Part shown: one piece after another, positions 1-7,856 of the stretch
How positions within the stretch are numbered: position 1 is the first letter of the stretch
Layout of the letters: every line of letters starts with the position of its first letter
Assembly: GCA_016342655.1 (NCBI GenBank)
Contig: JAEINL010000036.1
Location: 1-39,227 of the forward strand
Direction: 5' to 3'
From: Sphaerochaeta sp.
Lineage (GTDB): Bacteria; Spirochaetota; Spirochaetia; Sphaerochaetales; Sphaerochaetaceae
Length of the DNA: 39,227 nucleotides
Notes under the pieces: generated by a model
The model's database searches: none
The model's input: only the letters and a program-made list of their open reading frames with translations
What the model was told of the DNA's origin: nothing
Translations under genes and position numbers: made by a program

Positions 1-236
1 AAAAACTACTATTTCTCTGCACAGAGCAGGGCATTGGTCAAATGCGCAGGATTTGTAAATGCTATGGATATAATTTTTTATCCAAAGCTTTGGATAAAAA
101 ACGAAAACTCTCAGAAGACAGGGATACGGCTATGCCGATGATGATTACTTCTTCCTTAAGCTCTTTGATGCCAGCAGAAAAACCTATGTCAGGAACCCTA
201 AGACTAACAAAATCCCACAAGGTTTATGATTGAGCC
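1..236 (+). mobile_element. Decayed 3' end of an ISL3-like transposase gene plus IS terminus
   Basis: Frame 2 from about 98 to the stop at 227-229 reads KTKTLRRQGYGYADDD then YFFLKLFDASRK and ends NKIPQGL. The pattern K-LRRQ-YGY-D-DYFFLK matches the C-terminal end of ISL3/IS204-type DDE transposases as I know them. Upstream, similar protein appears in other frames (ALVKCAGFV in frame 1, YGYNFLSKALD in frame 3) and the expected N-x-K-I-K segment is missing, so the gene is frameshifted and internally deleted. The sequence ends in GAGCC (GGCTC inward), typical of ISL3-family termini. Bases 166-236 recur inverted at the right edge of the window. The family assignment is from memory; the decay and the repeat are seen directly. 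Confidence 0.7.
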
Positions 237-317
237 ACAATGAAGACCTAGTCGAAATAAGATCTCTCCCTGGGAATGGCTACGAGATAAGAATTCATAT
301 TAATTCGAGGTATTATA

Positions 318-1088
318 ATGATAACAGTAATCATAGCTGAAGATGAAAAACATGAGGCAGACTATTTGCAGGAATTCATTTTAGAGAATTATCGGGGACA
401 AATCAGCTTGCTATCCATCTGTAATGATGGTGTCACTGCTATTCAGAAAGCCACTGAACTTTATCCTGACCTTATGCTACTGGATATTGAAATGCCTAGG
501 GCTAATGGTATTGCTGTTGCTCAAGAAGTAAAGAAATTTGTCCCCTCTTGCTATTTCATTATTCTGACTGCACATGCAACTTTTTCTTATGCCCAAGAAG
601 CTCTTACTGTAGGAATTACTGATTATTTGGTAAAACCTTATCTTGATGATGATTTAAAAAAAGCTATCAATAATGTTTTGCATACTATTGAACATAGTCA
701 AAATAATACCATAGCTTCACTTGTAAAAAAAATAGCAGATATCAATAGCCCAAATATTACCCATCCCATTATTCGACTGGCAAACAACTATATTGAGGAA
801 AACTATGCAGAACAAATATCTTTGGAGACTATGGCTCAGGATATTGGATATAGCACAAGTTATGTAAGCAAATGTTTAAATAGAATAACCGGTAAAAACT
901 TTAATAGATTATTATTGGAACGCAGGCTTCTGATTGCTACCGAGCTATTGACTCAAGATGCTGTTACAGTTTCTGAAGTGGCATATACTGTAGGATTCTC
1001 AGACCCCAACTATTTCTATAAATGCTTCAAGGGATTCTTCGGAATCTCTCCAAAGAAATATGCAAAAGCCATAGAGGAAAATACTTAA
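318..1088 (+). CDS. Response regulator with AraC-type DNA-binding domain (YesN-like), orphan
   Basis: Two-domain cytoplasmic transcription regulator of 256 aa. Residues 1-120 form a receiver domain with the acidic pair E8/D9, phospho-acceptor D56 (in LMLLDIEMPR), T84 and K106 (in LVKP). Residues about 150-250 form an AraC double helix-turn-helix (SLETMAQDIGYSTSYVSKCL and VSEVAYTVGFSDPNYF). Proteins of this class usually pair with a sensor kinase encoded next door and control sugar-uptake genes; no kinase is in the window and the upstream side is an IS remnant, so the partner may have been lost or lies elsewhere. The start at 318 has GAGGT 5 bp upstream. The gene is clearly AT-richer than the following mntP. 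Confidence 0.88.
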   Translation: MITVIIAEDEKHEADYLQEFILENYRGQISLLSICNDGVTAIQKATELYPDLMLLDIEMPRANGIAVAQEVKKFVPSCYFIILTAHATFSYAQEALTVGITDYLVKPYLDDDLKKAINNVLHTIEHSQNNTIASLVKKIADINSPNITHPIIRLANNYIEENYAEQISLETMAQDIGYSTSYVSKCLNRITGKNFNRLLLERRLLIATELLTQDAVTVSEVAYTVGFSDPNYFYKCFKGFFGISPKKYAKAIEENT

Positions 1089-1236
1089 CTTTTTATAAGA
1101 TTCCCACAATAAGAAATAATAAGAGTCTTAACTGCCAAATTGGTAATAATCCAACAGCCTTCCAGTATCGTACAAACTTGTATTTCCCTACTAAATTTCC
1201 TATACTCAAATCTCAAAACTACAGGAGGCCCCTCTT

Positions 1237-1812
1237 TTGGGAATCTTAGAACTGCTCTTGCTTGCAGTAGGCCTTGCCATGGATGCGTTTGCGGTATCCC
1301 TGTGCAAAGGGCTCAGAATGCGAAAAATCAACTGGCCCCAAGGGTTCATCATTGCCCTATCCTTCGGGATATTCCAAGCGGGAATGCCAATAATCGGATG
1401 GTCACTCGGTCTCCAGTTCAAACAGTTCATCACCCCAATCGATCATTGGATCGCTTTCTTTCTACTTGCCATCATAGGGGGTAAAATGCTCTATGACTCC
1501 CTTACTGAAGACCCTACCTGCCCAGTGGTAGCAGCCGATAAACTCAATCTGAAAGAACTCCTGTTGCTCTCAATCGCTACCAGCATCGATGCTTTGGCGG
1601 TCGGTATCACCCTCGCCTTCTTAAAGACCGACATTATTCTCGCCATCTCTCTGATAGGTAGTGTCACTTTTATTCTTTCATTACTTGCTATCCTCATCGG
1701 CAATTATTACGGTAACCGCTTGCAAAGCAAGGCAGGAATCTTGGGAGGTGGGGTTCTCATCCTCATCGGAGGAAAAATTCTCCTCTCCCACCTTGGCATC
1801 ATTGGATTTTAG
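1237..1812 (+). CDS. mntP: Manganese efflux pump MntP
   Basis: 191-aa inner-membrane protein of the MntP (former DUF204) family, which exports Mn2+ to prevent toxicity. The length fits and about six hydrophobic segments are visible, arranged as two related halves. Each half carries the family's acidic motif inside a helix: GLAMDAFAVSL near residue 16 and ATSIDALAVGI near residue 118. The start is an unusual TTG at 1237 placed 8 bp after a perfect AGGAGG (1223-1228); no in-frame ATG fits. The 148 bp upstream do not show the yybP-ykoY Mn riboswitch consensus to my eye, so Mn control, if any, is not visible. Confidence 0.93.
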   Translation: MGILELLLLAVGLAMDAFAVSLCKGLRMRKINWPQGFIIALSFGIFQAGMPIIGWSLGLQFKQFITPIDHWIAFFLLAIIGGKMLYDSLTEDPTCPVVAADKLNLKELLLLSIATSIDALAVGITLAFLKTDIILAISLIGSVTFILSLLAILIGNYYGNRLQSKAGILGGGVLILIGGKILLSHLGIIGF

Positions 1813-2285
1813 GCTTCGTCTGATACCCGTATCGGTTTATCTCAACTCTAGGCGAAAGACAATTTTTGTTTCACCCAATTCCGTGCAACCTTGAGCCCTG
1901 ATGGGGAAGACACTATCAGGAAAAAGGATTTGGTAGGATAAAAATATTTCTTGGTAAAAAGCAAAAAACTGTATTTGGAACCTCCAAATACAGTTTTTCT
2001 TGATTTTTGACCAAACAAGTTAGAAAGTCGAAGAAGCACCACTCTGCAGACTACCAACCTGGCTGTACCAATATCCCAACAGCTATACAGGTGAAACCAA
2101 GGGAAGCACGTACCAACTGTAGATAGCAAGGGTCAATACCTCTTTCATGAATATAGGTACCACCTCTTGAATCCAAAGCTTGACGTACCTCTTACACTGC
2201 TCCTAAAATATATGGAAAGTATCTGTGCACAAGCTATGCGCATAGATGCATATGAAGACTCGGTGACGTAAGCGGAGTAAAGACA
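1813..2285. other. Gene-free stretch with a terminator and a possible minus-strand gene remnant
   Basis: Apart from the hairpin at 1964-1998, I see no intact gene. On the minus strand, about 2115 down to 2023 reads as a plausible membrane- or secretion-like C-terminus (YSWYVLPLVSPV, an in-frame TAG, then LLGYWYSQVGSLQSGAS, then a stop). It leads straight into the hairpin followed by a T run on that strand. This could be the tail of a dead gene; the evidence is weak. Confidence 0.3.
1964..1998. terminator. Bidirectional rho-independent terminator
   Basis: A perfect 15-bp stem (1964-1978 with 1984-1998) around a 5-nt loop. T tracts follow on both strands (TTTTTCTTG on plus, TTTTTTGC on minus). 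It lies 152 bp past mntP and could serve mntP as well as the suspected dead minus-strand gene. Confidence 0.8.
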
Positions 2286-2750
2286 ATGGATACAAATCAC
2301 ACTACAAACAGAGAGGACCTTATAGCGCCATGTGGCATGAACTGTGGTTTATGCGTCGCTTACCAGTCGCAATTGCACGACCTGAAAAAGCAGGGCTTCC
2401 ACAGGCAATATTGCCCGGGCTGCATAGCTCGCGGCAAAAACTGTCTGCATATGGGTGATAGCTGCGAACTGCTTCGGGACGGGCGTGTCCGCTTTTGCTT
2501 TGAATGCACTGATTTCCCCTGTCAGCGCCTCAAAGTGCTGGACAAACGCTATCGTACGAAATACCACATGAGCATGATTGAAAACCTCAAGTTCATTCAA
2601 GAAAATGGTATGGAGGCGTTCATGAGCGAGCAGGCAAAGAGGTGGAAGTGCGAAACATGTGGTGAGGCGATTTGCTGTCACTACGGGCTGTGCCTTGTCT
2701 GCGACCTTGACACCCTGCGCGAAAACAAAAAATACCGCTGGGGGGAATAG
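2286..2750 (+). CDS. Cysteine-rich DUF3795-family protein
   Basis: 154-aa soluble protein with about 17 cysteines. The N-terminal signature LIAPCGMNCGLCVAY (residues 12-26) and the following YCPGC, CELL and CFECTDFPC segments are the DUF3795 pattern; a second cluster CETCGEAICCHYGLCLVC is at the C-terminus. The clusters suggest zinc or Fe-S binding, but the family has no established reaction. Start ATG 2286 has GGAG 8 bp upstream. It is a single gene, not obviously part of an operon. Confidence 0.82.
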   Translation: MDTNHTTNREDLIAPCGMNCGLCVAYQSQLHDLKKQGFHRQYCPGCIARGKNCLHMGDSCELLRDGRVRFCFECTDFPCQRLKVLDKRYRTKYHMSMIENLKFIQENGMEAFMSEQAKRWKCETCGEAICCHYGLCLVCDLDTLRENKKYRWGE

Positions 2751-3045
2751 CTATAAATCTCTACATCCTTCCCAAAAAGTACTTTTCAAACCTGAGAATA
2801 TCCCTATCCTCCCTGATACCAACTTTGAAGAGCAGAACCTTACATCCCTGCCTTTCCTACAAACAAGGAAATACATAGCAGTGAAAGCTTAGAACGTGAG
2901 AAACAGTATTTTTCTCCCCCCTCTCCAGTACAATCCAAGGGAAAAAACAGAGAAGAGTAAGCTCTTGTTTGATGTATCCTTTTTTGCGTAGCAGTATACC
3001 TTTAGCTTTTTGATTCTCCAGCATTTCCCCTAAGAGAAAAAGGTA
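2751..3045. other. Intergenic stretch without recognisable content
   Basis: About 295 bp, AT-rich, between the DUF3795 gene and the tetR promoter. Reading all frames gives only short, unconvincing ORFs. No hairpin with a T tract stands out. Confidence 0.5.
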
Positions 3046-3074
3046 TTGAATTTTTGTAACCATAAGGTTACTAT
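3046..3074 (+). promoter_or_regulatory. tetR promoter with embedded 16-bp operator
   Basis: -35 TTGAAT (3046-3051), 17-bp spacer, -10 TACTAT (3069-3074). The inverted repeat GTAACCATAAGGTTAC (3056-3071) fills the spacer and overlaps the -10. The identical 16-mer on the opposite strand sits at the promoter of the secreted-protein gene (4772-4787), so this is very likely the TetR autoregulatory operator. The -10 ends only 5 nt before the ATG. Confidence 0.82.
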
Positions 3075-3079
3075 AAAGC

Positions 3080-3730
3080 ATGACTACAGGTACCCCTAAA
3101 CGAGAAAGAAACAAAGAACAAACCCAGCAACGGCTCATCGACGCTACCATCGAATTGTTAAAAAACAATGGTTTTGCATCTTTGGGGATCAACGCCATAG
3201 CAGAGCAGGCAAAGGTGAACAAAGCCTTGATATATCGGTACTTTGATGGCCTTCCCGGCCTTATGCAAGCTGCGGCATATCAACTCGACCTTACCCAAAC
3301 CAAATTGATTGACTTTTCCTTGCCAAAAGACGATGGAAAGGTTGCTATCAAAGCGTATCTCTTTGGAATCTTTCAGGGAATTCACGAAAATTTACAGAAT
3401 GATCCCCTTGCGCAAAAAATTATGATTCAGGAACTGAGCGAAGAAAACGAAATGACCAGAGTCTTTGCAGAGGCAAGAGAACAGCAAGGATTGGAAGTTA
3501 CCGAACAGTCGAAGGTTCTGTTCTCAACCCTTGCAGGGCAAGAAAAAATGGAGACATTTGATTTGCAGTCTGCCCTAGCTATTACGTCAGCAGCCATCTA
3601 CTACCTTACCATGCGTTCCTCTACCGTGCAGATGTTCAATGGAGTGGATATCCAAAGCAAGGAAGGCTGGGACAGAATTTGTTCCACACTCGCAACCTTT
3701 TTCGAAAAGGCTCTGGCTTCCCCTGTCTAA
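3080..3730 (+). CDS. TetR-family transcriptional regulator
   Basis: 216-aa dimeric repressor type. Residues about 10-57 form the TetR helix-turn-helix (RLIDATIELLKNNGFASLGI, then NKALIYRYFDG). The helical ligand-binding part (60-210) is too divergent to predict a ligand. The start at 3080 is the only ATG placed correctly ahead of the HTH; it has no Shine-Dalgarno and lies 5 nt from the -10, suggesting a leaderless transcript. A shared operator links it to the secreted-protein gene on the other strand at 4748, its probable target besides itself. Confidence 0.9.
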   Translation: MTTGTPKRERNKEQTQQRLIDATIELLKNNGFASLGINAIAEQAKVNKALIYRYFDGLPGLMQAAAYQLDLTQTKLIDFSLPKDDGKVAIKAYLFGIFQGIHENLQNDPLAQKIMIQELSEENEMTRVFAEAREQQGLEVTEQSKVLFSTLAGQEKMETFDLQSALAITSAAIYYLTMRSSTVQMFNGVDIQSKEGWDRICSTLATFFEKALASPV

Positions 3731-3761
3731 GTAGCAGAATTGTCAATCCCACCCTTGAAGC

Positions 3762-3803
3762 GAGAAGAACCACCGGTTTAAAAAACGGTGGTTCTTCTCT
3801 TGT
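3762..3803 (+). terminator. Terminator downstream of tetR
   Basis: A 14-bp perfect stem, GAGAAGAACCACCG with CGGTGGTTCTTCTC (3762-3775 / 3786-3799), followed by TTGTATCTTCTTTT. It sits 31 bp after the tetR stop. Confidence 0.8.
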
Positions 3804-3834
3804 ATCTTCTTTTGCCAACAATACGATAGAAAAA

Positions 3835-3867
3835 CGGCCTACAACACATACTGTTTGTTGTAGGCCG
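3835..3867 (-). terminator. Terminator of the secreted-protein gene
   Basis: A 12-bp stem, CGGCCTACAACA with TGTTGTAGGCCG (3835-3846 / 3856-3867), loop 9 nt. On the minus strand it is followed by TTTTTCTATC, so it terminates the minus-strand gene ending at 3969. Together with the tetR terminator it separates the converging genes. Confidence 0.75.
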
Positions 3868-3968
3868 AAAAAATAAAGTATCTTCACACCTGGAGATACT
3901 GCTATCCTGTGCTCAGAACCTCATTGAGATAGTCAGAGCCTTTTTCATTTTTGGTTTCTTCTCTGTCG

Positions 3969-4748
3969 TTAGATTGTGGTAGAGATACCAGGGACTATCG
4001 AATCGATAATATCCAAGGCGCTGTCGATTCCCTGCATATCGGTATAGATGTTTCCATCTTCTCCCGAGGGAGAGCTATGCCCGATAAGTGCAAAGGTCTT
4101 GTCCGATTGTTCAGGATTGGAAAAATTTACGTACGCCCGATAGACCAGAGCAGGCTGTCCGCTTCCCATCGGTCCCCCATTATAGGTTTCGCTTCCAATA
4201 TCCGCTTCAGCGGTGTAAGTTGCATTGAAATCAGTGGAATGGTTGACTTCAAAGTAGAGATACAACTCATTGTTTGCTTTGGCAAGATCAGCTTTTACTG
4301 AAAAATCTGCTTTAGGGGAGGCATGGGAGATATCATCAGGCATAGGACTGTCACTGGTAGGTAATGGCAAACCATCAGAAGCGATCACAGCTCGCTTCCA
4401 TTCCCATACAGGTAGTGCTTCCGGCCGTCTGATCTGGCCATCTCCAACAGGGTCCTTAGAAGCCTTCATCCATTTCATCTCTCCGATTTTCTCGGTTACC
4501 ATCAAGGTGTCTATGTACTGACCATCGATTGTTTCAGCCCATAGAACCATTTGGGGTGGATTGTGTAGGGTAATGAACAGGAAGAGAGGGAAGTCATGCA
4601 GATAATGCTCCCCAGGCATTACCGAGACTTCTATCTGCGGTAAACTGGGATCCAAGGTCCCTGTCCCCAAGGATATTTCCTTTGTCCCTTTGGCACAAAC
4701 TGTACTCAAAGTTATTGTAAGCAACAAGAAAGCGACTAATTTTTTCAT
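3969..4748 (-). CDS. Secreted protein of unknown function, probable TetR target
   Basis: 259 aa with an N-terminal signal peptide (MKKLVAFLLLTITLSTVCA, cleavage expected near residue 19; the cysteine is not in a good lipobox). The rest is a beta-rich extracytoplasmic domain. The segment with LFITLHNPPQMVLWAETIDG then YIDTLMVTEKIG (about 56-87) resembles DUF2271-like periplasmic proteins; this is inference from pattern. It is a single-gene unit with its own promoter and two operator copies shared with tetR (3080). RBS GAGG precedes ATG 4748. A role in envelope stress or efflux response would fit a TetR target but is not shown. Confidence 0.75.
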   Translation of the reverse strand: MKKLVAFLLLTITLSTVCAKGTKEISLGTGTLDPSLPQIEVSVMPGEHYLHDFPLFLFITLHNPPQMVLWAETIDGQYIDTLMVTEKIGEMKWMKASKDPVGDGQIRRPEALPVWEWKRAVIASDGLPLPTSDSPMPDDISHASPKADFSVKADLAKANNELYLYFEVNHSTDFNATYTAEADIGSETYNGGPMGSGQPALVYRAYVNFSNPEQSDKTFALIGHSSPSGEDGNIYTDMQGIDSALDIIDSIVPGISTTI

Positions 4749-4771
4749 GGTATTTCCTCATGTGAATTTAT

Positions 4772-4836
4772 GTAACCTTATGGTTACTTGGACTATACAG
4801 ATAGGTTATTTCTTAGTCAAGTATCCATGCGGTTAC
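4772..4836 (-). promoter_or_regulatory. Promoter with two TetR operators
   Basis: On the minus strand: -35 TTGACT (4815-4820), 17-bp spacer, -10 TATAGT (4792-4797). Operator 1, GTAACCTTATGGTTAC on plus (4772-4787), lies just downstream of the -10 and is the exact reverse complement of the tetR operator. Operator 2, GTATCCATGCGGTTAC (4821-4836), abuts the -35 and keeps 11 of 12 arm bases. The arrangement brackets the promoter and fits repression. Confidence 0.82.
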
Positions 4837-4984
4837 ATAAAGATTTTTTTATTGGAAGTATGTTTCGCCTGCGTAAGAATTGTTCAGCCTGTAAGTATTC
4901 CTAGAGACACATAAGGGAAGAGGGACAAGACATCCTAGACGTAATTCGACTACTCCGCTAAAGCTTCCAAGTATGCTTGCCCAG

Positions 4985-5019
4985 AGAGAGGACTCCTTGC
5001 AATGCAGGGAGTCCTCTCT
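4985..5019. terminator. Terminator-like hairpin without an obvious client gene
   Basis: A 12-bp perfect stem, AGAGAGGACTCC with GGAGTCCTCTCT, loop 11 nt, followed on plus by TTTGC. The nearest gene end is the MATE gene on the minus strand (5082), but no T tract follows on that strand. The plus strand has no recognised gene between 4749 and 4984. Confidence 0.5.
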
Positions 5020-5081
5020 TTTGCTAGCTAACCACACGATGGGGTTAAACAATCGGCTGTCTTGAGATAGCAAACAATGTC

Positions 5082-6497
5082 TTACTCCAAGGTCTCCATC
5101 ACAAGATCTTTTGATAGTTCCACAGGGTTTTCTCTCTTGTCAGATTTTTCCCTTGAAGCAATACGAACTTCCTTGCGAAGGATACTCCATAGTATGGAAG
5201 AAGAGACAAGGAACATCAGTACATCGGTTGCAGGCTGTGCATAGATGAAGCCCTTGAAGCCAAACACAGCATTCAGAAGCAACAGAAGTGGAAGGAAAAA
5301 CAATCCTTGTCTGGAGATGGAGAGAAACAAAGCTGGGAGAGCCTTCCCCAAGGCCTGTACTGTTACGGTACTGAGCATCTGCCCTCCGATAAAGGGAAGC
5401 GATAGTATCAGAGCCCTCAGTATGATAGTGGCGGCCTCGACCACTTCAGGGGTAGAGGTGAATACACCGGTTATACTCTTTGCAAACACCCCGAGAAAAA
5501 GACTCAGGACAACCCCAATTATTGAGGTAATGAGGATCCCTTGCATAATTATCTCACGTACCCTGGTAAAATTCTTTGCTCCATAGTTGTATCCTACAAG
5601 TGGCTGACACCCTGCTGCAAACCCCATAAAGACAAAGGTGCCGATACTCATGATACGTGTGGAAACCCCCAAACCGGCAACCACGATATCACTATACCCT
5701 GCAGCAATATTGTTGAGCACTATAAGAGCAACACCCATCAGCACCTGACTTAGTGAGGCAGGGATTCCAATGGAGAATATCTCCCGAAATATTGTCTTGT
5801 CGAAGGAAAACAGTTTCGGCTTGATCTGTAATAGTGTCTTATGCTGGGCATAATGCAGCAGGTAGTAGGAAAGGGAGATAAGGTTTCCCAGGACTGTGGC
5901 AATGGCTGCACCCCTCACGCCCATGCCAAAGACAAAGATGAAAATCGGATCGAGGATGATGTTTGTGACAGTACCAAGAAACATTCCTACCATTGATCCA
6001 ATTGCATCGCCTTCGGCGCGGAGCAATTGGCCCATGGCATAGTTGGCCATGATGGGTATTCCACCAAGAAACAATACAAAAACATACTCAGAGGCAAAAC
6101 CAGAGGTATCGGCACTTGCTCCCAAAACAGAGACAAGGGGTTTGAGGAAGAGTATTCCTACAACAGTAACAATCGCACCCAAAAAGAAACAGAGAGCAAA
6201 ACCAATTGTCAGGGTCTTATCCGCTTGCTCTTGTTTTTTCTCTCCCAGACTTCGGGAGATATAGGAAGAGGCTCCTGTTCCTATCATTCCGCCAAGAGCC
6301 ATCATGAGAATAAAGGCAGGCATTGCAAGATTTGCTGCAGCCAGCTGATTGGGATCGCCCAATTTTCCAATAAAAAAAGTGTCAACAAGGTTGTAGAGCA
6401 CCTGGACCATCATCCCAAGCACGACGGGCAAAGACATCACCATGATTGCTTTGGTGACCGGTGCGTTTGCCAACAGTTCAATCCGATCAGTTTTCAT
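5082..6497 (-). CDS. MATE-family multidrug efflux transporter
   Basis: 471-aa inner-membrane antiporter that would export drugs or cationic compounds using a Na+ or H+ gradient. About 12 hydrophobic segments in two MatE halves are visible. The N-terminal block includes PVVLGMMVQVLYNLVDTFFI and IGTGASSYISRSLGEKK, and the second half begins at IPASLSQVLMGVALIVLNNI; this is the MepA/DinF-like layout. The start at 6497 is preferred because GGGAAAGG sits about 6 bp upstream; the ATG overlaps the marR stop by 11 nt, so the two genes are translationally coupled. Starts 6 and 24 nt further upstream are possible but badly spaced. Probably controlled by the MarR repressor upstream. Confidence 0.93.
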   Translation of the reverse strand: MKTDRIELLANAPVTKAIMVMSLPVVLGMMVQVLYNLVDTFFIGKLGDPNQLAAANLAMPAFILMMALGGMIGTGASSYISRSLGEKKQEQADKTLTIGFALCFFLGAIVTVVGILFLKPLVSVLGASADTSGFASEYVFVLFLGGIPIMANYAMGQLLRAEGDAIGSMVGMFLGTVTNIILDPIFIFVFGMGVRGAAIATVLGNLISLSYYLLHYAQHKTLLQIKPKLFSFDKTIFREIFSIGIPASLSQVLMGVALIVLNNIAAGYSDIVVAGLGVSTRIMSIGTFVFMGFAAGCQPLVGYNYGAKNFTRVREIIMQGILITSIIGVVLSLFLGVFAKSITGVFTSTPEVVEAATIILRALILSLPFIGGQMLSTVTVQALGKALPALFLSISRQGLFFLPLLLLLNAVFGFKGFIYAQPATDVLMFLVSSSILWSILRKEVRIASREKSDKRENPVELSKDLVMETLE

Positions 6498-6933
6498 ATG
6501 CATCCTTTCCCACAGATTCATGGGCTAGCATTTTGGCTTTCTGGGATACGAGTAGCAATGTCCTAAGAAAGACTTCCTGGTCTTCCTCGGAAATCCCTTC
6601 CAGGACATCCTGTTTCCATTTCTTTGAAACCCCAAATATCTTTCCGACTTCTTCTTTCCCATATGCAGTCAATGATACGATTTTCTCTCTTCTGTTATCT
6701 TCATTAATTACCCGATCGACAAACCCTTTACCCTCAAGCTTTACCAGAGCCTTGGCAATGGTTCCCTTATCCAAGGACAGGGAATCTGAAAGTGCATCCT
6801 GATTCATTGATTGGTTGTTCGCTAAGGTCATGACGATGGAATGCTCTGATCCAGCGATATCACTTGTTTCAAGATTACGATGCGTATAGCTGTACCAGTA
6901 TCGCGCTATGGCCGATATCTCTTTCATGAACAT
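6487..6933 (-). CDS. MarR-family transcriptional regulator
   Basis: 148-aa winged-helix repressor. Residues about 33-100 contain the MarR core: MNQDALSDSLSLDKGTIAKA (recognition region) and the wing GFVDRVINEDNRREKIVSLT. Start ATG 6933 has AGGAGG 8 bp upstream. It is the first gene of a two-gene operon with the MATE transporter and overlaps it by 11 nt. A palindromic operator sits between its promoter and start, so autorepression with ligand-induced release of the pump is the likely logic. The ligand cannot be inferred. Confidence 0.92.
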   Translation of the reverse strand: MFMKEISAIARYWYSYTHRNLETSDIAGSEHSIVMTLANNQSMNQDALSDSLSLDKGTIAKALVKLEGKGFVDRVINEDNRREKIVSLTAYGKEEVGKIFGVSKKWKQDVLEGISEEDQEVFLRTLLLVSQKAKMLAHESVGKDAYEN

Positions 6934-6950
6934 AGGGAATGCCTCCTGTT

Positions 6951-7021
6951 AACAGTTGCTAATGCAACAGTTGCAATTGCAACTGTTAGCATACACTATA
7001 TATGGACACGTAAAGAGTCAA
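6951..7021 (-). promoter_or_regulatory. marR-MATE promoter and tandem MarR operator
   Basis: On the minus strand: -35 TTGACT (7016-7021) and a -10 at TAGTGT (6993-6998, spacer 17) or TATAGT (6995-7000, spacer 15). Downstream, 6966-6987 is a perfect 22-bp palindrome with arms AACAGTTGCAA and TTGCAACTGTT. An overlapping second palindrome GTTGC-TAAT-GCAAC lies at 6955-6968. TTGC/GCAA arms are typical of MarR-type sites. Confidence 0.85.
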
Positions 7022-7049
7022 GATAATGCTGTAGTATTACAAACCATTT

Positions 7050-7601
7050 TTATTTGCTTTGCGAAAAGATATTTGAGCCACCCACCCCTTCTGAAGTAAT
7101 AATCCTTTGAAATAGCTCTTTATCTCCATCAGAGGAAAATGATTCCATTAGATGGGAGAAGGCTTGCTTCAGTACCATAGATTGGGCACTCTTGGAGTCA
7201 TATCTTTGGTCGGCAACAGCAAGAATCCAAGGGAAGGTCCGGATAATCCGCATCAAAGCTAAGGCTGCTGCAGAAGGATTCAGAGATGTTTCATTCTTCC
7301 ACCGGGCAAGCGTCCTTGCAGGTAAGCCCAAGGTCCGTTCCATTGAAGCATTGCTAAAGCCAAGACCATTCAAATCGGTAAGGACGTTCACCATAGACTG
7401 GCGTTTGAGAACCGATAAGCCCTCTAGAATGAGCGGATCGTTATACTCAGAATCATCTGCTGTAAAACCACAGGCATTGCACACGATCACATGAACTTGA
7501 ATGAAGGCTTCACCCCCATAAGGTTCAGATAACGCATACTCCTTTTCCATGACATGTACATCATGACCGCCGCAATAAGAACATTGGTTACGATCAATCA
7601 T
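7050..7601 (-). CDS. Zinc-ribbon plus HTH protein, MqsA-like antitoxin candidate
   Basis: 183 aa. The N-terminal zinc ribbon has two CxxC pairs (CSYCGG near residue 7 and CNACGF near 41), and a helix-turn-helix follows at about 83-105 (ASMERTLGLPARTLARWKNE). This resembles the YgiT/MqsA antitoxin architecture. The C-terminal about 70 residues (IRTFPWILAVADQRYD onward) have no function I recognise. Its start overlaps the end of the upstream 85-aa gene by 8 nt; GGAGG lies only 2 bp before the ATG, so translation is probably coupled. The pair looks like a toxin-antitoxin operon, but the partner is not a known toxin, so the role stays provisional. Confidence 0.7.
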   Translation of the reverse strand: MIDRNQCSYCGGHDVHVMEKEYALSEPYGGEAFIQVHVIVCNACGFTADDSEYNDPLILEGLSVLKRQSMVNVLTDLNGLGFSNASMERTLGLPARTLARWKNETSLNPSAAALALMRIIRTFPWILAVADQRYDSKSAQSMVLKQAFSHLMESFSSDGDKELFQRIITSEGVGGSNIFSQSK

Positions 7602-7851
7602 TTCCTCCCTTTTTTCGATTTCTGAACAATAAGCCCGCTTTCTCGAGTGCCAATACCAACGTATTGTCGAACTCGTTGGATCGGTGAAAGGATTTTAGTA
7701 TCCATTTCTCACTCCCCCGACTGACAAAAAAGGAAAGATATCCGGAAGAGTAGCCACTCTTGAATGTATATGCATCACAGAAAGGGGGAGGAATATCAGT
7801 ACTCTTCCTATTGGGAATCATATTTTGGTTGTGACTTTGACACCTGTACAT
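7594..7851 (-). CDS. Small protein of unknown function, toxin-antitoxin-like partner
   Basis: 85 aa (75 aa if translation starts at the internal ATG 7821). Basic C-terminus (LLFRNRKKGGND), aromatic-rich centre (YTFKSGYSSGYLSFFVSRG then EKWILKSFHR). No family recognised. It is first in a two-gene operon with the zinc-ribbon/HTH gene (8-nt overlap) under a strong promoter whose -10 ends 5 nt before ATG 7851; there is no Shine-Dalgarno for either start. Size, gene order and overlap fit a toxin followed by a DNA-binding antitoxin, as in MqsRA or HigBA, but sequence similarity to those toxins is not apparent. Confidence 0.6.
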   Translation of the reverse strand: MYRCQSHNQNMIPNRKSTDIPPPFCDAYTFKSGYSSGYLSFFVSRGSEKWILKSFHRSNEFDNTLVLALEKAGLLFRNRKKGGND

Positions 7852-7856
7852 TCTTG

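Noticed and set aside
42..233. 63-aa ORF at the left edge
   Set aside because: It is in a different frame from the transposase C-terminus over most of its length; it is a shadow of the decayed IS.
1089..1236. Mn riboswitch (yybP-ykoY) upstream of mntP
   Set aside because: I could not find the conserved GGGGAGUAG-like elements or paired helices in these 148 bp.
1848..2129. Minus-strand 93-aa ORF downstream of mntP
   Set aside because: It runs straight through the terminator hairpin and has no RBS or recognisable motif.
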